Shown piece after piece: positions 16,043 to 23,918 of a DNA stretch of 32,995 nt. The notes under the pieces are model-generated. The model did no database searches, had not been told where the DNA came from, and saw only the letters and a program-made list of their open reading frames with translations. The position numbers and the translations under genes are program-made. The stretch is from an uncultured Pelagibacteraceae bacterium (GTDB taxonomy: Bacteria; Pseudomonadota; Alphaproteobacteria; Pelagibacterales; Pelagibacteraceae), in assembly GCA_902520355.1 (NCBI GenBank), contig CABYNK010000001.1, forward strand, positions 24,001 through 56,995. The letters are read 5' to 3'. Each line of letters starts with the position of its first letter. Position 1 is the first letter of the stretch.

Positions 16043-16999
16043 ATGATTAAAACATTCAATTATTATTTATTTAAACTATTTAATTTTTTACTTTTAAGAC
16101 TAAATATTAATAACAAACTATCTAATTTTGTAAAAACTCAAATTGGTATTCAAACTATTATTTTACAAGAGTCTAAATATAAATTTATAAATTATTTAGA
16201 GGAAACAGAGTGCAAAATATTTTCTCAAAATGGAGAAGATGGAATTATTAACTTTTTAACAAAATCTTTAAATATTGAAAATCCTAATTTTGTTGAAATT
16301 GGAGTTGGAGATTATTCAGAGGCTAATACAAGATTTTTATTTGAAATGAAAAATTCTAAAGGAATTATTATTGATGTAATGGAAGATTTAGAAAATAAAG
16401 TAAAAAAGAATATTTCTTTGTGGAAAGGTGATTTAAAAATTTGCCAAGAGAAAATTGAAACAGAAAATGTTAATGATGTTCTAAAAAAAAATTGTAATTT
16501 TGAGATTGATATTTTCAGTTTAGATATAGATGGTATAGATTACTGGATTGCTGATAAAATAGACCCAAAAATAAGTAAGATTTTTATTTTAGAATATAAT
16601 TCAACTTTTGGTCCAGATTTAGAAATTACAGTTCCAAATATAGAAAATTTTAAAAGATCAGATTACCATTATTCACATCTGTGTTATGGAGCATCTCTGA
16701 AACTTTTAATTAACTTAATGAAACGTAAAGGTTATTATTTTCTAGGGTCTAATATATTAAAAAATAATGCTTTTTTTATAAATAATGATTATAGAAAAGA
16801 TATTTATTTTCCAAATATTAAAATAAAAGATCTTAATTTTTACACCGACTCAAATATTAGAGAAAGTAGAACTAAAACAGGAAAGTTAAATTTTTTATCA
16901 GGACAAAATAAATTAAATGAGATAAAAGATTGTGAAGTCGTTAACTTAAAAAATTTAAATAATATTGAAAAATTAAAAATTTCCAATTTGATTAAATGA
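16043..16999 (+). CDS. FkbM-like SAM-dependent methyltransferase (putative)
   Basis: In this 318-residue protein the core reads SQNGEDGII at 61-69, then FVEIGVGDYSEANTRFL at 83-99 and GIIIDV with Asp111. That order (a GED segment, then a glycine-rich motif I with an Asn-Thr, then an acidic strand end) is the pattern of FkbM-family methyltransferases, many of which O-methylate surface sugars. The later part (IFSLDIDGIDYWI, about 157-169) fits motif IV. A hydrophobic N-terminus may tether it to the membrane. Its stop overlaps the start of the next gene by 4 bases. The fold is fairly likely; methyl transfer and its target are inferred. Confidence 0.55.
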   Translation: MIKTFNYYLFKLFNFLLLRLNINNKLSNFVKTQIGIQTIILQESKYKFINYLEETECKIFSQNGEDGIINFLTKSLNIENPNFVEIGVGDYSEANTRFLFEMKNSKGIIIDVMEDLENKVKKNISLWKGDLKICQEKIETENVNDVLKKNCNFEIDIFSLDIDGIDYWIADKIDPKISKIFILEYNSTFGPDLEITVPNIENFKRSDYHYSHLCYGASLKLLINLMKRKGYYFLGSNILKNNAFFINNDYRKDIYFPNIKIKDLNFYTDSNIRESRTKTGKLNFLSGQNKLNEIKDCEVVNLKNLNNIEKLKISNLIK

Positions 17000-18285
17000 A
17001 AAAAATATTAATCTTTTTCACATCAATATTCGTAATTTTAGTAATTATAATTCTAAATCTTGATACTATTAGATCTACTGTAGTACAAAGACTTAACGAG
17101 CAACAAAAACAATCTATTAGAGAGATTTTTTTTGGAAAGGGTGAAGCTCAATTATTCCAAAAATATAAACTATATGGAAAAATGAATTATAATCAAAATT
17201 TATTACCAGAAACACACTACATTGATCTAAATTTTTACGAGAAAGATCTTGACGAGTTTGATTTTGCATTATCTATTTCCAAATGGAATCCTGGATCAGT
17301 ACAATTTTTTTTAGAAAACTATGAAGATGATGTTATTTTAGCAGATTCTGGTGGAAATTTTTTTTATATTAAAAAAGATAGCTTAGACCAAAACAAAAAA
17401 ATAGATTTTAAAAAAATAGATACAAATTTTAAATTTGATAATGAAGCTGGATCAATTAGAGATTTACATGTTTATAAAAATAAAATTTATGTATCTTACA
17501 GTGATTTTTCAGATGATTGCACTAAAATAAATATTGTCGTCTCAGAAATAGATAAAACTTTAAAATTTGAGAATTTTTTTAAATCTGAGGATTGTAGTCC
17601 AGAATTTGATGCAGGAAGGATAAATTACTTTAATCATAATGGAATTGACGGAATTTTAGTTACAACTGATACTGAGCTTGAAGGTAAAAGAGCTCAAGAC
17701 ATAAATTCATCATTTGGGAAAATATTATTTATAGATTTTGAAAATAAAAAATCTAAAATATTCTCAATGGGTCACAGAACTCCACAAGGATTATATGTTG
17801 AGGGAAATTCAATTTTAGCAGCTGAACATGGTCCAAGAGGTGGCGATGAAATCAACAATATTAAATTTAATGGCAACTATGGTTGGCCTATAGTTTCTTA
17901 TGGTGAACCTTATTACTTTGAGGAGTTCTATGATAAGGATATCTCATCAAAAAAGTTTTTTTATAAGAAAAATCATTCAAGCGAAAATTTTATTGAACCA
18001 ATATATGCTTTTGTTCCATCAATTGGAATTAATCAGATAATTAAAGTACCAATCGATTTTTCTGAATTTTGGTCAAATAATTACCTGATAACATCTCTGA
18101 ACGGAAGATCAATATACAGAGCGATACTCAGTGATGACAATAATAAAGTTATTTCTATGGAGAAGATATTTATTGGTAAAAGAATAAGAGATATCGTATA
18201 TAATAGTAATAATAACATATTTATTTTATCTTTAGAGGGAAAAAAAAATCAAAGAGCTCTGATGCCAGACCAAAAATTGGAATAA
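16996..18285 (+). CDS. Membrane-anchored PQQ-type sugar dehydrogenase-like beta-propeller
   Basis: The 429-residue protein has a single N-terminal membrane segment at about 3-21 and otherwise looks extracytoplasmic. The propeller is recognised by GHRTPQGL at 259-266, AEHGPRGGDEIN at 276-287 and NYGWPIVSYGEPY at 294-306. These are the conserved core of soluble aldose sugar dehydrogenase-like proteins (GSDH family). Such enzymes oxidise sugars with PQQ, but many relatives are uncharacterised. It is translationally coupled to the FkbM-like gene (ATGA overlap), suggesting a joint role in glycan modification or sensing at the periplasmic face. No PQQ biosynthesis gene lies nearby. The family is secure; the activity is uncertain. 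Confidence 0.72.
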   Translation: MKKILIFFTSIFVILVIIILNLDTIRSTVVQRLNEQQKQSIREIFFGKGEAQLFQKYKLYGKMNYNQNLLPETHYIDLNFYEKDLDEFDFALSISKWNPGSVQFFLENYEDDVILADSGGNFFYIKKDSLDQNKKIDFKKIDTNFKFDNEAGSIRDLHVYKNKIYVSYSDFSDDCTKINIVVSEIDKTLKFENFFKSEDCSPEFDAGRINYFNHNGIDGILVTTDTELEGKRAQDINSSFGKILFIDFENKKSKIFSMGHRTPQGLYVEGNSILAAEHGPRGGDEINNIKFNGNYGWPIVSYGEPYYFEEFYDKDISSKKFFYKKNHSSENFIEPIYAFVPSIGINQIIKVPIDFSEFWSNNYLITSLNGRSIYRAILSDDNNKVISMEKIFIGKRIRDIVYNSNNNIFILSLEGKKNQRALMPDQKLE

Positions 18286-18298
18286 TTAAAGTACAAAA

Positions 18299-19294
18299 CT
18301 AATTTTTAATTCTAAATCTTATTTTTTTTAAGTAGTCATCAAAGAATATAATTCTTTTTAAATATTTATCATTTTTATTTAATGAGATTTTTTTCGAAAA
18401 TTTAATAATTCTATTTTTATCTCTATTCCATTTTTGAAACATTTTTTTTGAATTAATTTTTCTATAAGCTTTAGCATTTATAATATTGCTGATATTTATT
18501 TTCGTTTTGGTATTTTTGTCTATTAAAAATCCAATTTTTCTGTTTTTTATATATTCATTCATAGTTGAATCATTGTTTGCAACAATATACTTACCCATTG
18601 ATAATGCCTCTAAAAAACTCATACCTATACCCTCTTGTTTTCTTGGACTTACAAATACATCACAATCTCTGATTAGGTTTAAATAGGTTTTTTTGGGTAA
18701 AAAATCTTTATTAATAATTTCAAAGTTAAAGTTTTTCAATTCATCGGCCCTTATTTCTTCTGCCTTTCTGCCAGGATCTGGGCATTTAAAATATATAATT
18801 TTTTCTATATCATCTTTATTAAAAAATTTGATCCAATCTTTAGTATAAAAATTATTTCTAAACCAAAAAAAAATTTTTACTTTTTTTTTATTCAATGTTT
18901 TTCCTCTAAAAATATTTAATGCATATTGGAGTTGAATATGATCACAATTATATTTTTTTGAAAGTTTTTTTACTGGTTGTGAAAAAGATAATATTTTGAT
19001 ATTTAAATATTTAATTTTTCGCCAATAATTATCAGTCATGTTAAGATTGTCATACATTGGTGCCCATATTATATTTTTATCTCTTATTTTAATCATATCG
19101 TCTAATGGTAATAACGATTGGAAAAAAAAGAAGTTATTATATTTTTTTATCTTATTAATAAGCTGGTACTGCTCTTTTAATGACCACCAATAATTTTTTA
19201 TCTTATATTTTTTTTTAAAAATCTCTCTTAAAAAATCAGCACTTCTAGATTTTTTATGAAAATTATGATCTATAAAAGCAATTTCTTTTTTCAC
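18299..19294 (-). CDS. Glycosyltransferase, GT-B fold (GT1/GT4-like)
   Basis: The 331-residue protein has the C-terminal donor-binding signature of GT4-type enzymes: DVFVSPRKQEGIGMSFLEAL at about 212-231, with Glu221 of the EG pair, followed by MGKYIVANNDSTMNEYI and GFLIDK. The N-terminal half is short and lysine-rich, as in compact marine family members. It starts with GTG two bases after the stop of the epimerase-like gene, so the two are coupled. An epimerase making a rare sugar directly followed by a transferase suggests that this enzyme adds that sugar. The specific donor is not visible in the sequence. Confidence 0.75.
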   Translation of the reverse strand: MKKEIAFIDHNFHKKSRSADFLREIFKKKYKIKNYWWSLKEQYQLINKIKKYNNFFFFQSLLPLDDMIKIRDKNIIWAPMYDNLNMTDNYWRKIKYLNIKILSFSQPVKKLSKKYNCDHIQLQYALNIFRGKTLNKKKVKIFFWFRNNFYTKDWIKFFNKDDIEKIIYFKCPDPGRKAEEIRADELKNFNFEIINKDFLPKKTYLNLIRDCDVFVSPRKQEGIGMSFLEALSMGKYIVANNDSTMNEYIKNRKIGFLIDKNTKTKINISNIINAKAYRKINSKKMFQKWNRDKNRIIKFSKKISLNKNDKYLKRIIFFDDYLKKIRFRIKN

Positions 19295-19296
19295 AC

Positions 19297-20325
19297 TTAC
19301 AAAATTGAATTAACCTTTTTTTTATTTTTTATAACCCAATTAATTAAAATCCTTGTTCCCTTAATTGGATCAACTTTAGGAGACCAATTAAAAATTTTAC
19401 TTATTTTTGAATTATCACTAATAAAAATTTTTTGATCACCTTTTCTTTCACTACGAAAACTATATTTTAATTTTAATCCGTACTCCTTTTTTAAAATTTT
19501 AAATAATCCTAACAAACTTAATGAAAATTTATTTCCTCCACCAACATTAAAAATTCTGTTTGTAGTTAACTTTTTTTTATTTAGTGCAATTTTATAATAA
19601 AGATTATTTAGGTCATCAATATAAAGTATATCTCTTACCTGCTTGCCATCTCCATAGACTTTAAATTTTTTTTTAAAAATTGACGCTATTATGAACCACG
19701 AGACCCATCCTTGATCCTCGATCCCAAACTGATTTGTTCCATATACACAACTTTGCCTTAATACATATCCATCAATATTATAAATTCTTGAATAATCATT
19801 TACATACTGGTCAGCCGCACCCTTAGAACAACCATAAGGTGAGTGAAAATCTAAATTAAATTCTTCATTTACACCTTTTTTCAAATTTTTAAAAAAGTAT
19901 CTATCTTTATTTTTTTTTAGTTTTAAATAATTTAAGTTTCCATAGACTTTATTAGTTGAAGTATAAATTAGTTTACATTTTAATTTATTATTTCTTATTA
20001 CCTCCAACAAATTTAAAGTTCCAAGTATATTATCATTAAAATCTTCCCGAGGTGAAACTATTGATTTCGTTACAGCAACTTGCCCTGCAGCATGTATAAT
20101 AACATCTGGTTTTATTTTTTTTAAAATAAGATTTAATTTTTTATAATTTTTAATATCCTCTAGATAAAATTTTTTAATTTTATCTTTAATCCTATTTAAA
20201 TTTATCCTAGTTCCTTTTCTTGAAAGGTTATCTAAAATATAAACATCCCATTTTTTTTTTGCAAAAAACTCCGCGGCACTGCTTCCTATAAAACCTGCAC
20301 CTCCAGTTATAAAAATAGACCTCAT
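19297..20325 (-). CDS. CDP-paratose 2-epimerase-like (TyvE-type) SDR
   Basis: This 342-residue extended SDR has GGAGFIG at 8-14, LDNLSRKG at 31-38, TSTNKVYG at 122-129, Tyr164-xxx-Lys168 in SPYGCSKGAADQY, and RQSCVYGTNQFGIEDQGWVSWF at about 190-211. That last stretch and the position of Tyr164/Lys168 are characteristic of CDP-paratose 2-epimerase (TyvE), which makes CDP-tyvelose. None of the partner genes for CDP-3,6-dideoxyhexose synthesis is visible here. The true substrate may therefore differ, or the pathway may be completed elsewhere. It is divergent from the riboswitch-controlled gene and coupled to a glycosyltransferase. Confidence 0.75.
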   Translation of the reverse strand: MRSIFITGGAGFIGSSAAEFFAKKKWDVYILDNLSRKGTRINLNRIKDKIKKFYLEDIKNYKKLNLILKKIKPDVIIHAAGQVAVTKSIVSPREDFNDNILGTLNLLEVIRNNKLKCKLIYTSTNKVYGNLNYLKLKKNKDRYFFKNLKKGVNEEFNLDFHSPYGCSKGAADQYVNDYSRIYNIDGYVLRQSCVYGTNQFGIEDQGWVSWFIIASIFKKKFKVYGDGKQVRDILYIDDLNNLYYKIALNKKKLTTNRIFNVGGGNKFSLSLLGLFKILKKEYGLKLKYSFRSERKGDQKIFISDNSKISKIFNWSPKVDPIKGTRILINWVIKNKKKVNSIL

Positions 20326-20336
20326 TAAATATCCTT

Positions 20337-20373
20337 ATAACTATGCTTAAATTATTTCAATAACTATAAGCAT
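20337..20373. repeat. Direct and inverted repeats in a divergent promoter
   Basis: ATAACTAT occurs at 20337-20344 and again at 20360-20367, a spacing of 23 bases. ATGCTTA (20343-20349) is the inverse of TAAGCAT (20367-20373). The overlap of a direct and an inverted repeat in the gap between the TyvE-like gene and the riboswitch is what a regulator site could look like, but it may be chance. Confidence 0.25.
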
Positions 20374-20380
20374 CAATAAC

Positions 20381-20408
20381 TTGAAAAAAGATGATAATAT
20401 TTTATAAG
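20381..20408 (+). promoter_or_regulatory. Predicted promoter upstream of the cobalamin riboswitch
   Basis: TTGAAA (20381-20386) and TATAAG (20403-20408) are separated by 16 bases. Initiation would fall near 20414-20416, at the start of the riboswitch P1 strand. An alternative -10 (GATAAT, 20393-20398) would start slightly earlier and keep P1 intact. Assignment is by eye. Confidence 0.3.
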
Positions 20409-20409
20409 A

Positions 20410-20540
20410 GATTTAGACTGAAACACATGGTGGGAAATAAGTGTGAAATTCATTTGCTGTACCTGCAACCGTAAAAGTCGGAGCACCACCCAGTCTAGTC
20501 CGCTGTTGAATGAAGGCCAGGAAAAGTCTAGTTCTGCTTA
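20410..20540 (+). ncRNA. Cobalamin riboswitch
   Basis: The leader of the BtuB-like gene contains the conserved cobalamin aptamer segments in order: GGTGGGAA near 20429, GTGTGAAATTC near 20441, GCTGTACCTGCAACCGTAA near 20456, GGAGCACCACCCAG near 20480, and the B12-box core GAAGGCCAGGAAAAG near 20512. P1 can form between TTTAGACT (20412-20419) and AGTCTA (20525-20530). The riboswitch would lower expression of the receptor operon when adenosyl- or other cobalamin is plentiful. The aptamer sequence is convincing without a search. Confidence 0.9.
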
Positions 20541-20565
20541 TTAAATTTACAACGGCATAAATTAA

Positions 20566-20599
20566 AGTCTAAACTTAAAGTTTAGATTCAAAAAAGGAG
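20566..20599 (+). promoter_or_regulatory. Putative riboswitch expression platform and btuB ribosome binding site
   Basis: TCTAAAC-TTAAA-GTTTAGA (20568-20586) forms a 7-bp hairpin just ahead of the AAGGAG ribosome binding site (20594-20599), which is 6 bases before the ATG. The 5' arm, AGTCTAAA at 20566-20573, is also the exact complement of the P1 strand TTTAGACT at 20412-20419. It could therefore compete for P1, linking ligand binding to accessibility of the start region. There is no U-run, so translational control is more likely than termination. Confidence 0.45.
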
Positions 20600-20605
20600 C
20601 TACTT

Positions 20606-22585
20606 ATGCTGTTAAGAGCAATTTCACTGTTTATCATTATTGCCACAAATGTTTATTCAGAGGAAATTCCAATTATTACTATTACAGCACCAAGTAAAAA
20701 GCCGCAATCTATATCAACAGTTGGATCTTCAGTAACTATAATAGATGAAAAATTTTTAAGTAACTCTACTGAACATTTCCTAGGAGATGTATTAAACACT
20801 TCTTCAACAAGCGCAAACTTTTTTCAAAGTGGGGGACATGGAACAGCCTCAGCAATTCAGCTAAGAGGAATGCCAAAAAGATATTCTACAGTTTATATTG
20901 ATGGAGTTAAGATGTCTGACCCATCTAGTGTTTCGGGTGATTTTGATTTTAATAATATTTTAACAAGTCAGGTGTCAAGGGTTGAAATTTTGAAGGGAAA
21001 TCAGAGTTCCATTTATGGTAGTGGTGCTATTGGAGGAACAATACACATTTTTACTAAACAGGGAAAATCAGGTTTTAGTAAAGATATACAGTATGTCGTT
21101 GGTTCCCATAACACACACAATCTTTCAGCATCCTTATCTGGTGGTAATAATAATTCTAAATATTATTTAGGTCTTCAAAGGTTTCAAACTGATGGAATAT
21201 CTCAAATGACACACAATGATGAAAAAGATAGGTATAGAAATAATGGATTGATAGCTAGTTATAGTAAAAAGTTTTCAGACAAATTTGAGTTAAAAAGTAA
21301 TGCAAGATTAGCCGAAACATATTTGCAATATGATGCAGCTTGTGTGTCTAATTTATTTGGTTGTTCGCCCAATTATGATCACTCTGAGGAATCAGATGGG
21401 TTAGAAGGATCCTATAATATTAGCCTAATTCACAAGTCTTTGAAAAAATTTTCAAATAAATTTACTCTAGCGAATACTTATATAAAAAGAGTTTATGCTA
21501 GTGCCCCTAATAGTAAAAATACAAAGCAAGATAATTATTATGGCGATAGATATGCTTTTCTATATCAAGGTAATTATAATTTTGATCTAGACAATAGTAT
21601 CGTGTTTGGATTAGAGAGAGAGGATGACCAAATGGGATTTAATAAAGATTCAACTGCAAGGATAGACTCGAGTTCCCATGTTATATCTCAGTATTTAGAC
21701 TATCAAAGTAGAATAACAAATAATATTTATGCTACCTTTGGAGCAAGATTTGATGAACATTCGTTTGCAGGAAATGAGGATTCTCATAGGGCTACTTTTT
21801 CATACGTTTTTGATGATAAGGCCACTAAGTTAAAATCTTCCTATGGAACTGGCTATAGGTTCCCATCATTGTATGAAACGTTTTATGTATGGAACTCAGC
21901 AAATAATTGTAATTTTGGTGGTGCAAATTGTAGAGCTATAGGGCATAAAAAAGCTGAAACGAGTCAAAGTTATGATTTTGGAATTGAAAAAACTATTAAT
22001 CCAAATTTGTTTATAGACCTTAGTTATTTTAATATTAAGTATGAAGATGCCCTAGAAGGATGGTCAGGAAATAATGCAGCTGGATCAGGTTCTACAACTC
22101 AAAACTCCCCAAGCACTACAAAATCACAAGGTATAGAGTTTATTTCTAATTACAAATTAAATGATTTATTAAATTTTGGTTTAAATTATACGTATACCCA
22201 AACTTATGATGGTGCAGAGCAGGATAATCCTAACAATTCTAATGTTAATTCACAAATGGTTAGAGTACCAAGAAACGTAATAAACTTGATTACTAAAATC
22301 AAATTTCCTGGTAGTAAAAATTTAGATTTAACTTTAAGAACAAAATGGTCAGATAAAGCAAGAGATTATGGAAATGGAAATGCTAATAGAAATGGATCTC
22401 AATCTTTTTCAGATGCAGAGTTAGAGAGTTATTTAGTAAATGATTTATCCATAAATTATAATTTATTTAACAGTTATGATCTCTACTTTGACATAGTAAA
22501 TATCACAGATAAGAAATACGAGACTGCTCAGGATTATTCTCAAATGGATAGAAGTTTTAATTTTGGGTTAAAACGTAGATTTTAA
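20606..22585 (+). CDS. btuB: TonB-dependent outer-membrane receptor, vitamin B12 (BtuB-like)
   Basis: The 659-residue receptor has a signal peptide at 1-18 (LLRAISLFIIIATNVYS) and a possible TonB box in PIITITAPS just after it. The plug domain spans about 25-150 (IQLRGMPKRYSTVYIDGVKM, then RVEILKGNQSSIYGSGAIGGTIHIFTK). The rest is a beta-barrel ending in FNFGLKRRF with the terminal Phe of outer-membrane proteins. The length is in the range of BtuB. Control by the cobalamin riboswitch directly upstream makes B12 or a corrinoid the likely substrate. Unusually for this window, it has a good Shine-Dalgarno (AAGGAG) and parts of it are visibly richer in G+C than the glycan genes. Confidence 0.88.
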   Translation: MLLRAISLFIIIATNVYSEEIPIITITAPSKKPQSISTVGSSVTIIDEKFLSNSTEHFLGDVLNTSSTSANFFQSGGHGTASAIQLRGMPKRYSTVYIDGVKMSDPSSVSGDFDFNNILTSQVSRVEILKGNQSSIYGSGAIGGTIHIFTKQGKSGFSKDIQYVVGSHNTHNLSASLSGGNNNSKYYLGLQRFQTDGISQMTHNDEKDRYRNNGLIASYSKKFSDKFELKSNARLAETYLQYDAACVSNLFGCSPNYDHSEESDGLEGSYNISLIHKSLKKFSNKFTLANTYIKRVYASAPNSKNTKQDNYYGDRYAFLYQGNYNFDLDNSIVFGLEREDDQMGFNKDSTARIDSSSHVISQYLDYQSRITNNIYATFGARFDEHSFAGNEDSHRATFSYVFDDKATKLKSSYGTGYRFPSLYETFYVWNSANNCNFGGANCRAIGHKKAETSQSYDFGIEKTINPNLFIDLSYFNIKYEDALEGWSGNNAAGSGSTTQNSPSTTKSQGIEFISNYKLNDLLNFGLNYTYTQTYDGAEQDNPNNSNVNSQMVRVPRNVINLITKIKFPGSKNLDLTLRTKWSDKARDYGNGNANRNGSQSFSDAELESYLVNDLSINYNLFNSYDLYFDIVNITDKKYETAQDYSQMDRSFNFGLKRRF

Positions 22586-22635
22586 AAGTCATATTTTTAA
22601 TTAAAAAACTAAATATTTTAATATACTATAATTTA

Positions 22636-23115
22636 ATGAATTATTTAAAAATCTCATTTGGAATTTTTATAGTTTTAGCGGCTAGTAGATTTATTCCTCA
22701 TCCACCAAATTTTACAAGTTTAATAGCTTTAAGTTTTTATGTTCCGCTTTTTTTAGGAAAAAGATTTATACCCGCTCTATTAATCTGTTTTATAATAACA
22801 GATATATTCATAGGTTTTCATGCCATAGTAGTTTTTACATGGGGGAGTGTTGTTTTCATTAGTTTAACCTCTCATTTATTTCAAAAAAATATTTATATGA
22901 GAATTATAGGGGCGGTATGTGGTTCTTTAGTTTTTTATATTATTTCTAATTTTGGTGTATGGAGTCTTGGATCATACGGATATTCATTAGATGGATTATT
23001 GGTTTGTTATATTGCCGCAATACCTTTTTACACTAACACATTGATATCTACAATATTATACTCAGCTCTTATTGAATCTATCAACACAGTATATAAAAAA
23101 TATAATTTAGCTTAA
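22636..23115 (+). CDS. Small integral membrane protein, DUF6580-like
   Basis: The 159-residue protein is hydrophobic throughout, with about five membrane segments, and carries RFIPHPPNFTSLIALSFY near the N-terminus and FGVWSLGSYGYS in the middle. These match my recollection of a DUF6580-type family described as putative transport proteins, similar in size and layout to ECF S-components. It lies 50 bases after btuB in the same direction. Its stop overlaps the next start (TAATG). Lying downstream of a cobalamin riboswitch suggests it could take corrinoid across the inner membrane. Family recall is moderately confident; transport of B12 is an inference. Confidence 0.6.
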   Translation: MNYLKISFGIFIVLAASRFIPHPPNFTSLIALSFYVPLFLGKRFIPALLICFIITDIFIGFHAIVVFTWGSVVFISLTSHLFQKNIYMRIIGAVCGSLVFYIISNFGVWSLGSYGYSLDGLLVCYIAAIPFYTNTLISTILYSALIESINTVYKKYNLA

Positions 23116-23918
23116 TGTATTTTAAATCGATCGAATATGACAGGTTAAATGCTTTTTATAGTACCAACGGTTTTATAGTACTAAAAAATTTTCTTAATCA
23201 AAGTCAAATTAAAAATTTGAAAACAAAAATTAATAGAAAAAAAAAAAATTTTGAAAAAAACTTTTCTTATTATGAAAAAATCCAAAAAAAACCCAAGTTA
23301 AGAAGAATAGAGAAAATATCCGAACAATTGAATGACGCAAAAAAATTAGTTAATTCGAGAAAAATATTCAGTCTTTTAAAAAGATTAACAAAAAAAAATA
23401 ATGTATTATTTAAAGATAAATTAAACTTTAAGTATCCAGGTGGAAAAGGATATGTACCTCATATTGACGGACATTTTTATTGGCGTGATAAAAATAATAG
23501 AATAAAACGAGGATGGTCTATATACTCTAATAGTTTTACAAATGTAGTAATTCCACTTGAAAGAACAGATAAGTATAACGGATGTTTATACTTATCATCA
23601 AAAAAAGATTTAAAAAAATTAGGGAATAACTGGTCTGAGGTTACAAAAAAGTTAGATAAATTTACACCTAATATAAAAAAAAAGTTTCTTAAAAAATTCA
23701 AATTTTTTCCAGCAGAACTTAATGCAGGTGATATCTTAATATTTGATTGGCATTGTGCACACAAGTCATCCAACAACAATTCAAAAAGATCAAGAATGAT
23801 ATTTTATGCTACGTATTGCTCAAAAATCAAAAATATAAAGAATGCCAGAAAAAAGTATTATAATGATAAAGAGTTTAGTAAAAATAATAGTCTAATTAAG
23901 TCACTTCAATTTAATTAA
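23115..23918 (+). CDS. Phytanoyl-CoA dioxygenase (PhyH) family Fe(II)/2-oxoglutarate oxygenase
   Basis: The 267-residue protein has a candidate iron triad His116-x-Asp118 ([10 protein letters not shown]) and His216 ([18 protein letters not shown]), with Arg227 placed to bind 2-oxoglutarate. The [10 protein letters not shown] stretch before the distal His is typical of PhyH enzymes. These hydroxylate small molecules, and relatives such as PhnY act on 2-aminoethylphosphonate. The gene is coupled to the DUF6580-like gene by a shared base and converges on the B12-binding radical SAM gene (4-base overlap). Because this locus also encodes phosphonate synthesis, a phosphonate or sugar hydroxylase is possible, but nothing in the sequence fixes the substrate. 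Confidence 0.7.
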   Translation: MYFKSIEYDRLNAFYSTNGFIVLKNFLNQSQIKNLKTKINRKKKNFEKNFSYYEKIQKKPKLRRIEKISEQLNDAKKLVNSRKIFSLLKRLTKKNNVLFKDKLNFKYPGGKGYVPHIDGHFYWRDKNNRIKRGWSIYSNSFTNVVIPLERTDKYNGCLYLSSKKDLKKLGNNWSEVTKKLDKFTPNIKKKFLKKFKFFPAELNAGDILIFDWHCAHKSSNNNSKRSRMIFYATYCSKIKNIKNARKKYYNDKEFSKNNSLIKSLQFN

